This document shows, one piece after another, positions 23,092 to 34,843 of a DNA stretch of 64,000 bases (position 1 is its first letter; each line of letters opens with the position of its first letter). Source of the stretch: Sipunculus nudus (lineage: Eukaryota > Annelida > Sipuncula > Golfingiida > Sipunculidae); the NCBI GenBank assembly GCA_026874595.1, contig CM049319.1, positions 37,517,473 to 37,581,472 on the forward strand, read 5' to 3'. Made by a program: the position numbers and the translations under genes. The notes under the pieces are model-generated. The model made no database searches and was not told the DNA's origin. It saw only the letters and a list, made by a program, of their open reading frames with translations.

Positions 23092-23150
<59 letters not shown>

Positions 23151-23602
23151 GCCTATATATATGCTTAATACCCATCAACCGCTAACCCAGTATATTGTCC
23201 CCCCCCCCCTTCTTCAATTGCTCAGGCTGAATCCGCCACTGTTTGTGGCTAGTGAATGCTTCTTAGAGCAGTCTTGTTCTACACTGCACAGATTGTGAAC
23301 ACTGGTAACACTGCTAATATGATATAGATTTTTACAAGGCCTTGTGGAACAGGATGACTTCTGAACAAGCTACCCTGTATTAATATATTGAAATATTAGA
23401 TATATTGAAATAATTAACAATAGCCATGCGGCTTCCCGTCTGACTGATGGATGGTACTAATGGTACCAACCCTCTAAATGGTGTTATATACAGGACTATG
23501 TGGACGGTTTTTAATTATATATGTGTGTGTATTTTCTGTCATGAAACAGGACCCTTTCATAATAAGTTTTAAAATGTGAATTTCATGCTTTCATTTATTT
23601 AC

Positions 23603-23643
<41 letters not shown>
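20770..23643. other. AT-rich intergenic DNA with microsatellites
   Basis: No gene is seen. It holds compound (CA)n(TA)n at about 20,960-21,024, (TA)n(GA)n at 21,070-21,098, a poly-C run at 21,883-21,898, an ATT-trinucleotide region at about 22,575-22,640 and (TA)n at 23,095-23,145. Confidence 0.65.
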
Positions 23644-23645
<2 letters not shown>

Positions 23646-23728
23646 TTAAGGGATATTCTGGTGATTATTCTCAAAATAACGGGATAATTCTGTAATATAA
23701 CATTTAAAGAAATAAAACGTAGAGTAGT

Positions 23729-23785
<57 letters not shown>

Positions 23786-23994
23786 GAATTATAATGGGGA
23801 AAATGCTTGTATATGTTTATTATAAATTACATAAGTTATCAAATATGTTTCATTGTCCATGCATCGCGGGGGAGGGGGTTATAGATGGGGGTTAGATAGT
23901 TCTAACTAACAATTACTGAATAAGTACCATCCTCCCTTTATATTACTGAATTATCCCGTTATTCTATGAATAATCACCAGAATATCCCTTAAAA
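23644..23994. mobile_element. 351-bp MITE-like element with imperfect 57-bp TIRs
   Basis: The left end begins TTTTAAGGGATATTCTGGTG. The reverse complement of the right end begins with the same 20 bases, and the match continues for about 57 bases with a few differences ('CTCAAAATAACGGGATAATT' against 'CATAGAATAACGGGATAATT'). The centre holds a (TA)n run (23,731-23,782) and a G-rich patch. No coding frame is seen. The left end abuts another (TA)n run, which hides any target duplication. Confidence 0.8.
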
Positions 23995-23999
23995 TGCCC

Positions 24000-24571
24000 G
24001 TAGATTCCATCCTCGATTATGAACAGCCTGCCGCTTCGTCACTGGAATCAAGCCTGTTGCCGTGTTGGCTTGGATGAGTGGCCGCTGTCACCGACTGCGT
24101 TCTATATTCTATTTCTAAATTACATGGCTCAAAACTACATGAGGCTAATGTCAAAGTTGCCATAACATCTACAGATCTAAAGTCGCCGCTTTGTTTTTCT
24201 TTTACATAGTCTGAGACGTTGTCATCTGAAGATAATTTACGCCGCCTCGCTTGAACAGATGACCTCGTCGGCCATACTGGAACCACATGGACGCGCAACG
24301 GGGGTGCCAAGGAGCTATCCTAACTTTTTCAGGAGCTTCCCGTCACCCCGTCCTTAAATTCGTTCATTTATCATCGCAGGTTTTTATTTTTTTACATTTT
24401 GAAACAGGCTAAAAGAAATGTCGAAACTGATTTAAAAAATAACACCATGCTTTAGGCTTTATAGGCCATATTTTGAGAACAGGTAGGATCAAAATATATC
24501 AGTACACTTCTCCGAAGGGCCAAGACAGACTACGCTTTTGCGACCTTGAACAACTTTAAATCAGTTGTGCT
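24000..24571. other. GC-richer intergenic patch, no gene supported
   Basis: A 97-codon minus-strand frame (24,017-24,310) has a protein-like composition. I find no domain, no matching neighbouring exons and no recognisable family, so it is not annotated as a gene. Confidence 0.4.
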
Positions 24572-25889
24572 TTGAATCTGTGGACTCCGCACGGAGATGA
24601 GCTATCTTGGGTGCATTGGCCACCTTATGGGAAAACTCTGGACTCTGATGTTGTCGAGGTGGCATATGGTGGTAATGCCATTGCTCAAATGTTGAGTGGC
24701 AAAGCCCTAGCCAGGGCACGAAGAGGACACTTTCCTGTTGACACAGCTCTGAATATGCTCTTACTAAAAGATGCGTAAGGACTTCCTTTGCCAGGGTCGT
24801 CTACTGATGTTTCCACCAGATAAGAGGATGAAATAAAGGATAATCCCAAAGAAATTTGAGGATGATGGGTCCATGGTACAAGAAAGGACAGGTAGACCGG
24901 GAAATTTTCCAGATGACAGCTTTGGCAGCAATGACTTTGTTGAGGATTTAATAGCCAAAGCCAAGGAACCGTAAGAACAGATCACAAATTACCGAAAGGG
25001 TCATATAGATGATTCCTCAAAAGCAGCTTTACTTGAACTGAACAGAAAACTGGAAAAGGAAAAACAGAACAGATGTCTAGTCTTACCAGTCGTACTATGG
25101 CTGCAGTACAGCAAATTGGCGGATGAACTGAGACTTTCATAGAGCGTAGAGAACAGGTGACTGGAAACTTCATCTGGCTTCCTTACACTAAATTTAACCA
25201 TATTTGCTGCTGCTGGCTATAATTTGTATACACTAACAGCCTGCCTGTGTCTCCAGCAAATGGCCACATTGAAAACGGACTATCCTAACGTCTATTCCAT
25301 GTTCATTAGAGGTCTACATGTTATTTGCCGTACTGAACGGTATTGGGCAGGTCTCTCCACAAATCAGATCATTGAACAGATGTTGATAGGAACTCTAAAT
25401 AAACGAGTGGTATAACTAGAGGCAGGGGTATGACAGACTTTCAGCGTGTGGCCTGGATTAAGTCACTGCCTGCTTGTTCTGGATTGAACGAAGCCTTGCA
25501 ATAGTTCACTGAAGTAACCTTTGTCACGAAAGAACAGCATCGAGAAACAACAGAGGCACGTCAGAGGGGAGACTGCAGAGGCACAGTGAAATTTGCCAGT
25601 TTTCTGAACACAAGAAGCCCTTTCAGAATAAACGATCTGTCACTGCGTAGTATTGTTTCAGGAGTTGTAGCACAAAATGCGTTGAATGTGGATCAGACTG
25701 AGAATATTGGTGAGAAGATTCTCGAATCAATGCAGGGAAGGATGTGACAGTTTCCTTCAGACGAAAAGATCAGGCAACTACTCTCGGATCCAAAACACAA
25801 TAAGAATCAACAAGGAGGCTGTGAACATTGACCCACGGCTCCTGTTCCAGCGGTTAACCTTAGATGCTACAATTGAAGGTGTTTGCTAA
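24572..25889 (+). pseudogene. Degraded copy of an unrecognised, probably multicopy protein gene
   Basis: Consecutive plus-strand segments in changing frames read like one protein broken by stops and frameshifts. They are a Gly/Ala-rich piece with 'GGNAIAQMLSGKALARARRGHF' (24,572-24,778), a piece with 'DSFGSNDFVEDLIAKAKEP' (about 24,915-24,974), a piece with 'FIRGLHVICRTERYWAGLSTNQIIEQMLIGTL' (25,224-25,415), a piece with 'LVLDX..CNSS' type remnants to 25,640, and a final piece with 'NIDPRLLFQRLTLDA' (about 25,800-25,880). The style reminds me of a large uncharacterised protein family with many copies in marine invertebrate genomes, but I cannot name it. No terminal repeats are seen. It lacks introns and a continuous frame, so it is a retro- or transposon-derived relic rather than an active gene. 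Confidence 0.55.
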
Positions 25890-25997
25890 CAGGAATATTT
25901 CCAATATGAAATCTGTAGATATGCAGCATCGATATTGATGTGACAGGCTCCCCAAGACAAGCAAATAAGGCGTTGTTAGAAGTTGCAATATAGAAGT

Positions 25998-26288
25998 TGT
26001 TCTCTTGCTAACAGACATTGGTTGTATTTGTTAAATGTTCTCTTGGTGACAGTTGTTTCTATTTTTTAGATGTTCTCTTGGTAACAGACATTGTTTGTTT
26101 TGTTAAATGTTCTCTTGGTGACAGTTGTTTCTATTTTTTAGATGTTCTCTTGGTGACAGACATTGTTTGTTTGTTAGATGTTCTCTTGGTGACAGTTGTT
26201 TGTATTTGTTAGATTTTTTCTTGGTGACAGACGTTGCCTGTATTGTTAGATGTTCTCTTGGTGACAGACATTGCTTGTATTGTTAGAT
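25998..26288 (+). repeat. 36-bp minisatellite in a dimeric arrangement, about 8 copies
   Basis: GTTCTCTTGGTGACAG recurs at 25,998, 26,037, 26,072, 26,109, 26,144, 26,180, 26,217 (diverged) and 26,252. The spacing alternates around 35 and 37 bases. Units ending in 'CAGACATTGTTTGT' alternate with units ending in 'CAGTTGTTTCTATTTT' in most of the array, so the true repeat is a dimer of about 72 bp. Confidence 0.9.
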
Positions 26289-27899
26289 TTATTTCCTTTC
26301 TTTTTGCAAATGAAAACGAATATTAAATTCTAAAATAGAGATAAAATGTGACAATAATTAGGTTTATATACAAATATGTGCTCATTTAAGTTGTTAATTT
26401 AAGGTAATGAAAGGGTTAGAAGATTTTCCCAAAGGGTAGGTTTGTTTTGTATAGAATAAATTACGAAATACTTAAGTTTACTTTCAGCGCTAAGTTTTGA
26501 TATCATACACTTTAAACCTATAGTTTAAAACAGTGTTCTTTAATGCAAAGGTCATTATATGTATAACAAGTGACCCATGGGTCATGACGCTCAGCTGCCA
26601 AGCATGACCTGCAACATCATGGGCTGCAATTCACAACTTCTAGTAAAATTGTTGCAGAACCTATATGTCAATTTTGTTTAAACTTTCTACATTGCCATAA
26701 ATTCTTATCATATATGTCTGGTTAAAACATAGTGAATGATGGTCTGAGGCAAAATGTATGGTTGTTGAGCTATCAGGAACTAATCCCACAGCTTGCTCAA
26801 TACCTGTCAGTCTCAAAAGGAATACCACACAGGCCACATATAAGATCAAAATATAGCAAAAGATCAAGGAAATCCATGCAAGAATTATTGTGAAACGGGT
26901 GCTTCCATATTAATTTTTATTCAATACAAGCCAACTGTACTGAGCTTTCATAAATGATGGTCATATTTATTAAGAAATCTTTGACCCAATGCAAGATTTC
27001 ATTAATATACATCCCACTGCATTCAATTTAATAGTTCTTGAGATAATATGTTCTAAAGGAATTTAAAGATGGCGTCCTGGTGGCCATATTGGACTTCTGA
27101 CAGGTCGGAAATTGAACAACAAACATCCTCTAAAAGGGACCAAACATCATAAAAAAATCACAGAAACTGTCCTGGCAAAAGGATTTCTAAAATGGCTACC
27201 TGGCAGACATAATGGTTTTCTGACAAGTCACACATCCTCCAATAAGACACTAAACTTGTAGCAATTGCTTCAAAGAATGTAACAGTTATGAATGTCCAAA
27301 ACAATTCAAAAGGCATGATCAGGTTGGAGAGCTCTCATATCAGATTTATGAACATGCAAATGTAAAAAGTGCAAGTCCAATTTGTTTTAATTATCAGCTT
27401 GCTATTCAATGGGGTCAGCAGGGTAGGTTAACTGCAAAACCTAAAAGAAAAGAAATACAGAAAGCATCACTAAGAGTCTTGTAATCAAATAAAGCCATCC
27501 TAAATCCAGGTACAGACCCACATATTTTCAGAACAAACACTTGCTGGTATATCTGATGATTTGTATAATAATATTCAGATATCTAGAAAACTAAGTTTAT
27601 TGCTATGATTCCATGATATAAACTGCAAAATGTTCCCATCATTTTATAAATCAGTAGCTAAACTTAACACTTAACTCTCATAGTCTTAATGCCTGGCCAA
27701 AGCATTCCGGCAACAGTGTTTTTGTTATGCACTAATGATATATTCTTATCACTCCATGAGCTGATACAAAAGGGAGTCATATATCACAAGTGTCACTGAC
27801 AATTATGGGCACATAGTGAGATGTACCAGTTGTGAGTGCCATATGGTTATATATACAAGAAAACAAGAAAAATAGAGATAGTCTACAAAATAAGTTATT
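26289..27899. other. Intergenic, no gene supported
   Basis: AT-rich sequence with weak internal repetition. Two diverged copies of an 'AAATGGC..CCTGG...CATA.TGG' segment lie near 27,065 and 27,190. No coding feature is seen. Confidence 0.55.
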
Positions 27900-28990
27900 G
27901 TGAACATGCCTGACCTATGACCTTGGCCTTTTGCCCTCATATCAACTGGATTCTTTCTAAATGATGGGTAACTACTAACCACTTACATCTGGCCGGGTGT
28001 AATTACTTGGCAACCATTGAGTGAATAACTTAGACCTGCAACCTTTGACCTCCTGACCAGCTGACCTCAAAATCAATAAGTTATTTCTTCATGCAAAAAG
28101 ACCCATAAATATGAAGTTTGAATCAAATTCAGTGATGCATAGATGTGGCATATGTGAAAGACTGAAGGTTTGGGTTGAACAGTTTCACTTGAAATATGTT
28201 CAAAAGCATTTAGAACAATATTGTGACCTTGAACTTTGGAACTCAACATCAATAGGCTTCTTCTCCTATTGGTAGGTAAGCCATATATGACAGATGGAAA
28301 GTATAGATTGAAAAGTTTGCTGAAAATGACTCCACGCAAGAAGAGGGTGCTGTGAACTTGACCTTTGACCTCAAAATCAACAGGTCTTTTCCCCTGTTGG
28401 CAGAGAAGCGATATCAGTGCTGAAAGGTTTGGAATGAAAGGTCTAGCTTGAAATGTGTCCACAACCTTTTCAAAGAAGTGGATCCTGTGACCCTGACCTT
28501 TGACCTTGTTACCTCAACATCTATAGGATTCTTCTCCCACTTAGTAGGTGAGCTATATGTGAAAGATCAAAGAATTGGGATGAAAGGTTTGGCTTAAAAT
28601 GCATCCTGAGGCTTTTCAAAGAAGTTGGTTCTGTGACCTTGACCTTTGACCTTGTGACCTCAAAATAATTATGGTTCTTCCCCTGTTGGTAGGTGAGCTG
28701 TATGTGAAAGATGGAAGGTTTGGGATGAACATTTTGGCTAAAAGAAATATTTCTGGGGGGTGCAAACACACCCCATAACTTCGAGAATATAGGTCGCAGT
28801 GACCTAATTTCAGGTTTGCAAGGAGATCTTTTTAGAACCTCTAAGACTGCATAGGGTTCATGGCCCTAGCCGCTATGGTTACGATTTGTGCCCTGCTTAC
28901 GGCCGGACGGCCGGACGGACAGACGGAAGGACGCCGGACAAAGACCCATCGCTATAGCCCAGCATGACTGAAAGTCAGCTGAGCTAAAAA
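27900..28990 (-). repeat. Interspersed repeat with about 140-bp tandem modules rich in AGGTCA motifs
   Basis: Modules containing 'TGTGACCTTGACCTTTGACC', 'TCTCCC.TTGGTAGGTGAGC' and 'AGGTTTGGGATGAA.GGTTTGGCTTGAAA' recur about every 140 bases between about 28,030 and 28,750. The block ends in 'CGGACGGACAGACGGAAGGA' and 'ACTGAAAGTCAGCTGAGCTAAA' (about 28,900-28,990). Related ends occur at 44,915 (plus) and about 56,600-56,705 (minus-like orientation). The orientation is chosen so that the AGCTCAGCTGACT end is the head. It is non-coding. Confidence 0.75.
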
Positions 28991-29456
28991 CCAGCGCAGC
29001 TACGTGCACAAAATGCAAATACACAGGCTCACTTGTGTTAATTACCACACATGCCGCGCTTCAAGTGTACTTCAACTGAGTTTCAGAATAAATTTCCTTT
29101 GAAGAATTAGTAATTTTCTTTTAGAACCAAATTAATTTAAAGGATTCCATGAAAATAATTCCTAGTTCTGAGTAACTCTGGGCTTTCCGTTCAGTTTAAA
29201 TTTTTTTTTCTGCATTCAAAACTTTGAATCAAAATAGAAAGAGTTGCAATTGGTGCTGTTCCGGGATTTTATAATCTAAGGAACAAAAATTAAAGATTTT
29301 GTACAGCAGTTTAAGTGATTTTTTTCAGGATAGCTCAAGGTTCATCATAAGCAGAACCTTTTTCTAATAAGTTAACAAAACTGCCCACAGATGGCAGCAC
29401 CGCATGGTTCATTTGATTCAAGTTCTTTTTGGGCCACGCCGTTCCCTGTGCATGGA
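28991..29456. other. Intergenic, nothing recognised
   Basis: AT-rich unique-looking sequence without a supportable gene or repeat boundary. Confidence 0.5.
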
Positions 29457-30084
29457 CAGATGTGCGGACTAGACCGTTACATAGGGTAAAGCGGTCCGGT
29501 CCTGGTCCGGTTGTATTAGGTCCGGTCTATTAAATAAAATATCATTAAAACTGTATTAAAATTGTGCAGGGTGGGGTAAGATGCGGGTTGACATTGCTAA
29601 ATAGATAAGTAGTGTTTTAAGTGCGATTTGCAAACAGAAAACCTATTAATCTAATGTTATTTGTTTTCATCACCATTGTGGAACACAGCAGGGGACAATG
29701 ATTTAAATACTGCACATGTCACTTCAATCACAAGTTAATAACAAAATGGCCCATTACTGTTACTCAGAGAAAAATTATAAAATAATACACATATATTATT
29801 ATACTTTTGCAGCTGCCATTGCTTTAAATAAATTTATTCGTCGCTAAAGAGTTTTCTTTGAGAGGTTAATTACACCTTGTTCAAACCAAGGTTTGTAAGT
29901 TTAAATTAAATCGATAAAGTCATAGATATGTTTAGCTTTAACCTATACCCATTAGGTAGGGTGGTCTAGAACGGTCCGGACCGGTCAAGGAATAAGCGGT
30001 CCGGTCCTTTGTGTAAGCGGTCCGGTCCTGCCACACCCAAAATGTTGGACCGGACCGGTCGAAGCGTTCTGGTCCACACCTCTA
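29457..30084. mobile_element. About 628-bp hAT-like non-autonomous element
   Basis: The left end reads CAGATGTGCGGACTAGACCG. The reverse complement of the right end reads TAGAGGTGTGGACCAGAACG, an imperfect terminal inverted repeat of the 'CAGAGGTGTGGAC' kind common in animal hAT elements. Subterminal GCGGTCCGGTCC motifs recur near 29,490, 29,995 and 30,016, with a mirrored GGACCGGACCGGTC near 30,048. The flanks 'CTGTGCAT' and 'CTATGCTT' could be a decayed 8-bp target duplication. There is no transposase frame. Confidence 0.65.
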
Positions 30085-31319
30085 CCTATGCTTGGATGTG
30101 AAGGAGCACAATAAATCGTTTTATCTTTTATATGCGGACCTTAAATTGACGTCCCTTTTTGGTCTTGGTGACTGAGGGTTGAAAGTTCAGTAAAGTGGAA
30201 TTGTGAACAAAACAAATTAAGCTTATATCAAATGATCAGACGCGATTATTTAATTAACCCGTATTTATAAATAGGAAGTGCTAAAAAAGGGGTGCTTATT
30301 CCCATTCCCCCCTTGGCATAACCACTCCCTACGTTAGATAGAACAGTAAAGCATTTTGTAGAATAGAAAATAATTTACAGCAGCTCTATAGGTTAACAAA
30401 AATAAAACTAAATATAAAATTAAAAAAGTGAATGTTATTGGGCTCACCTTTGAGATGTCTACTGTTTGTCTAAGAGCATCCTATGCTGCATTAATAGTTT
30501 AAGTTTTTTGTTAATCAAAGTTCTGGTAATTTTCACCTATTTTGACACCACGGTAACATCATTGAAAAGGTTCAAGATGAAATCAGTGGTATCATGGAGA
30601 TATACAATCTTATTGTATATCCATGGTGGTATGGTACATTACTGAAACAACAGTCTGCCATGGTATCAGGTGCCAGTCCAGTTTAACTGAGCCAAGGACT
30701 GATAGTTTCAGTCTGAGCTTATGGACACAAAGCCAGTGCTCACTAATGAGGTGCCATCCATCCACTGATAGGGACTCAGCCAGGAATCAAGTGTTGTCTA
30801 AATCTTTCTCACCCTTTATCTGCTACTATAAGATAGTTGTCATGCCCAATATATAAATTTTCAAATTACTTAACAACTAGTTCAACTAAATTTATCTGGC
30901 ACTGCTGAAAAAAATAGGTCTTTGAAAATTTGTTGGCAACTATGAATGAACCAGTAATTTAATTGTAAGGTGTTTCTCTGCAAAGTATAAATGTTTTAAA
31001 TAGTAAATATGTTTAATGCATAATTATGAAATGCATTTCAATATTAAAGCTGAAGAAACTAAATGTTTAAAGAACCTTAACTTTCTATAGAAGTACATTA
31101 AAGAGGATTTTGTAAAAAAAAAAAGGCAATAATTTAGACTACCATTGTCACTGGAAAGAATAAACACTGAATTTTGATCACTTTAACTGCCAAAATATTT
31201 ACTATAACATGCAGCGTGTATCATAAGGAGGATAAGGAAATAAGGCCTGCCTTATAAATAATTCAGGTATTAATTGTTTTACTATTGGCAGATAGCAGAT
31301 ACCTAATGATGGCCATGAT
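30085..31319. other. Intergenic, no gene supported
   Basis: AT-rich. A 77-codon frame at 30,623-30,856 shows no recognised motif and no splice context. Confidence 0.5.
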
Positions 31320-31760
31320 GCTGTCATATATTGACTATAGAAACGGTCTTTTAACGGGATTACCTGATAACACTAAGACCTGGGCAGCTACTTCATTTTT
31401 TAGCAGCCAAAGATATAACAAACCAAAAAGAAAGTGAAGCCTTGAAACTATTACACTGGCTGCCGATTCGACAAAGGACTCAGTTTAAGACCCTGCTTCT
31501 TGCTTACAAGCCCCACCATAATATGGCCCCAGAGTACATGAGTGAATTATTGAACTTTAAAAAGACAACATATATCGAACGAAAACATCAGTTATAAATT
31601 TACTGTTTGGAAGTACCATTTACCAAGAAAAAAAACTTTTCAGGACCGTAGTTTCTCTGTATTAGCACCCCGATTGTGGAACATTCTTCCATATAAAACC
31701 GGTCTTCAAGCAGTGTCAATGTTTTTAAACGGAACTTGAAAACATAAAGGGCAGGACTAT
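31320..31760 (+). pseudogene. Non-LTR retrotransposon (LINE) 3'-end fragment
   Basis: Decayed plus-strand frames carry the sequence typical of the C-terminal end of CR1/Jockey-like reverse transcriptase ORF2: 'SYIDYRNGLLTGLPD' (about 31,325), then 'LKLLHWLPIRQRTQFKTLLLAYK' (about 31,442-31,510), 'MAPEYMSELL' and 'FSVLAPRLWNILPYKTGL' (about 31,650-31,710). Stops and frameshifts separate the pieces. The upstream catalytic palm is absent, consistent with 5' truncation on insertion. Clade assignment is by resemblance only. Confidence 0.72.
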
Positions 31761-34492
31761 TTCGCTTATTAGCACACTTGAGGCTATTTCGCTGCGCGCT
31801 GATCAGCGCCAGTCATGCATGGATTGGCCAATACTAAGGCCAAAAAATTAAAAAGGAATGGTTCTCAGGCACCGCGCGCATCTATTTTGCACCCCCCCCC
31901 CCCTCCCCCGCATCAAAAAGGTTTTACTTTGATTTTCAATAGAAACATTTCAATTTTGAGCTCCAGCCACTCGGATATTTCTTTCAAAAAGATAAAATAA
32001 TACAATTTTGATCAGATTTCCTTTGTTATGTTGTGCTTTTACCTGTTTAGCAAAATATTCTGTTATTATCATGCTTTTCCCTGATTATATGACATTTTTA
32101 TCAAAAAATACAAAAAAGGTAAAAATAAAATATCGCCCGGTCGCACTGATTTCTAAAAAAAGTGCCTGAGAACCAAGCCCTATTTTTTGCCTAACATAAG
32201 ACTTCAAAATATCAGTTATATTTAACTCCGAGCATTACATTTAAAAGATAATATTTTGCAAATTATAAACGTTAATGCGCCTTTGCGCCATTGACTTTAG
32301 CATGCTGAAAAGATTGAAATTTTATATGCTAATTTTAAAGAAGTATAAATAGTAAATATTGAACCTCTCTACTGTTTGACTACATAACGCAAAGACATAA
32401 AGGAACAGTTTTTCAGGAACAGGAAATCCTCATTTTTTTTTATGAAAATTGCCTCAAAACGTCCTCCCAATATGGGAGGGGTATACCCCCTCCCATACCC
32501 TCCTCATGTACCTGTAACTAACCTTAATGAAACCATGGTTCATAATTGAAAATTAAAAAAAAGCATGTTTTCATACTCTTAAATATATATAGTAATCCTA
32601 ATAACAATAATAATAATATACATAAATATACACGTATATATAACAGTTTTCATAGTACCCATGCATACATGCATATAAGCACCCCCCCCCCCCCCCCCCC
32701 CCGCCACTGATAATGGCCCCCTCCCCTCCCTCAATCCTGGCTACGCCCCTGGGATCAGACCCCCCCCCCACCCCCACCCCTTGGATCCGCACTGGTGATT
32801 TACGCTGATCAGCAATTATGGATTAAATGGAATGTAGTATATCTGTACTACAACACGCTCCCGAGGCAGCGGAAATATTGCGCTTCTAAAGAAGCTAAAG
32901 ATTTTCGCGCTGCCAGCTTTGACCGTTTATGATGCACTTAAACACCAGGTGGTGCACATGGGCCTGTCTGCTGAAAAAAAAAAAAACTGCTGATGTGACG
33001 AGCATCCAACCAAATGCAAGTCAACAAACACTCGACAGGCATCAGGCTCCGCCCAGAAACTACGTGTCGGGCAATTCTCTTTGAGCCTGTGGCCTGTTCA
33101 AACGGGGCGATGAGCTGTCACTCAAAAACGAAATGAACAACATTGGCTTCGTGCATATTCCTCGCTTGGCTGGTAAACCGTGTTGTCTTCAGCACTGGGT
33201 CTCATCTGATTGGACCAAAATACAGTGCTCCCCTATGGTGTAGAGATTCAGGATACGAGGTCATAACAAACAGCGCTTACGATATAGGTAGTTTGCCTAT
33301 GGGTAAAGCGCTGTGTGAAGAGCGTAGTACTACAGAAGTAATGTATAATACAAGATTTAATTTATTTTAAAGAAATGGATAATCTCTACTGACCAGCACT
33401 TTTATGGCCTATAACAACAATTATAGCTTTATATTTTGTTATGATGCGCCTTTACCTTCATAGCAAAACAATTATTTTATTATCATATTTCCCCTTGTCT
33501 TATGATTTTTTTATTTCAAATTTATAATGATTTTTTTATAATATTTGCCCTCTAGCACTGATTTATGAGAAACAAAATAAAAAAAATAAAATAAAGCACT
33601 ACAAGTTTATAAATTGAATTATTTTAACATTGTCTGATGACCAACGCTAATTTGAATAGGCCTACTGACGAAAAGGCCATACGAGAATACGCTGATCTGC
33701 ACAGGTGAGCACCGATAGATGGCACTTCGCATCAGTTTGTTAGTCTATTGCCTTGATATTTCGTCGTTTACACGGCTGTCGTGAGGAACAGTCAGACTGG
33801 ACTTGGGTAAACAGAACGTCAATTATACCTGATATGATGTGATTTAGGTAAATCAGGGAGCGACTATAGAAATTGTGCCTACGGGAAATGGTCTTAGTCA
33901 AGGAAAAGGCAGAACTATTGAATCCTTCCAACACCAGTACCCCCCCCCCACCCCAGGACCCAACTGGACAATAACTTGTTGCGGATCCACAACTGTGAGA
34001 TACGAGCGGATCGGAATCACACGTCTTGGGCCGAGACAAGACAATAACAAACCTCTTTTGTGCCTTGTGGTTTGACAATCATGTATTAGTCATGGCATGT
34101 TTCAGTTCACACTCTTTTTAAAAATGGTTTGCTTTTCCTGGCATATCCATATTACCATCTCCAAAAACTGACTGATCCAACATTTCATAGATGCTTTTTG
34201 AGGTGTTGCATAAATTGATGTTTCACAGATTTTCCTCCCTCTCTTGAGATATTACCTTTGGTTCACATGCTGAGCGGGGTTTGGGGGTGGCAACCCCCAA
34301 TTTAAATGAAATATATATGTTTACCAGTTAAACCTGTGTTCCTACCCTAAGCGAGGGTGTGGGGGTGAAACCCCCAATTTATAATAAATATATTCATTTA
34401 CTACATCATTAGTTTAGCAATTGACTGTCAGGTGGCACTTCATCAGATCGGGTTCAAATTTATTAGAACACCCAACTTCAGTATCTCATCAA
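31761..34492. other. Intergenic with homopolymer runs, no gene supported
   Basis: Poly-C runs lie at about 31,892-31,903, 32,681-32,702 and 32,761-32,769. Two short direct repeats ending in 'ACCCCCAATTTA' lie near 34,270-34,310 and 34,350-34,385. Reading frames at 33,143-33,370 and 33,740-34,078 show no domain. Confidence 0.5.
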
Positions 34493-34560
34493 GTTTGCTC
34501 AGTGAGTAAGGGTGTAATACTAGAAAGCATGAGATCGCAAGTTAAAACCCAGGTAGTGAC
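34493..34560 (+). repeat. tRNA-like SINE head (candidate)
   Basis: A box-A-like 'TTTGCTCAGTGAGTAAGGG' is followed about 30 bases later by a box-B-like 'GCAAGTTAAAACCC'. This is the arrangement of an internal RNA polymerase III promoter in a tRNA-derived SINE. A true tRNA fold is not preserved. Confidence 0.4.
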
Positions 34561-34843
34561 ATGCAATGTCTTCTTGAGGTTCTTCAATTGTAGGCAATAG
34601 CAGGAGCAAGAAGCGAATCAGAGTTAATGAAATAGGGATATAAAATAGGACAGTTTTTGGCATGAACAGCCTTGTGAATTCAGTCACTCCCCAGCCTGTA
34701 GAAGGAAAAATCCTTGGGGTCTGTCTACTTGGTTGTTATCTCCAGTTTTAATGTTTGCCTTGCACCTGCTGTGTCTCCAACTGGTGACAAACCTGTAATG
34801 AGAAATATAAGAATTATTTGTACACGTAACATGCAAATGTGAA

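Noticed and set aside
24017-24310. 97-codon minus-strand frame in a GC-richer patch
   Set aside because: It could be a first exon, but no matching downstream exon, domain or promoter is seen.
33740-34078. 112-codon minus-strand frame overlapping a 66-codon plus frame
   Set aside because: There is no domain, the frame crosses a poly-C run, and the composition is not protein-like throughout.
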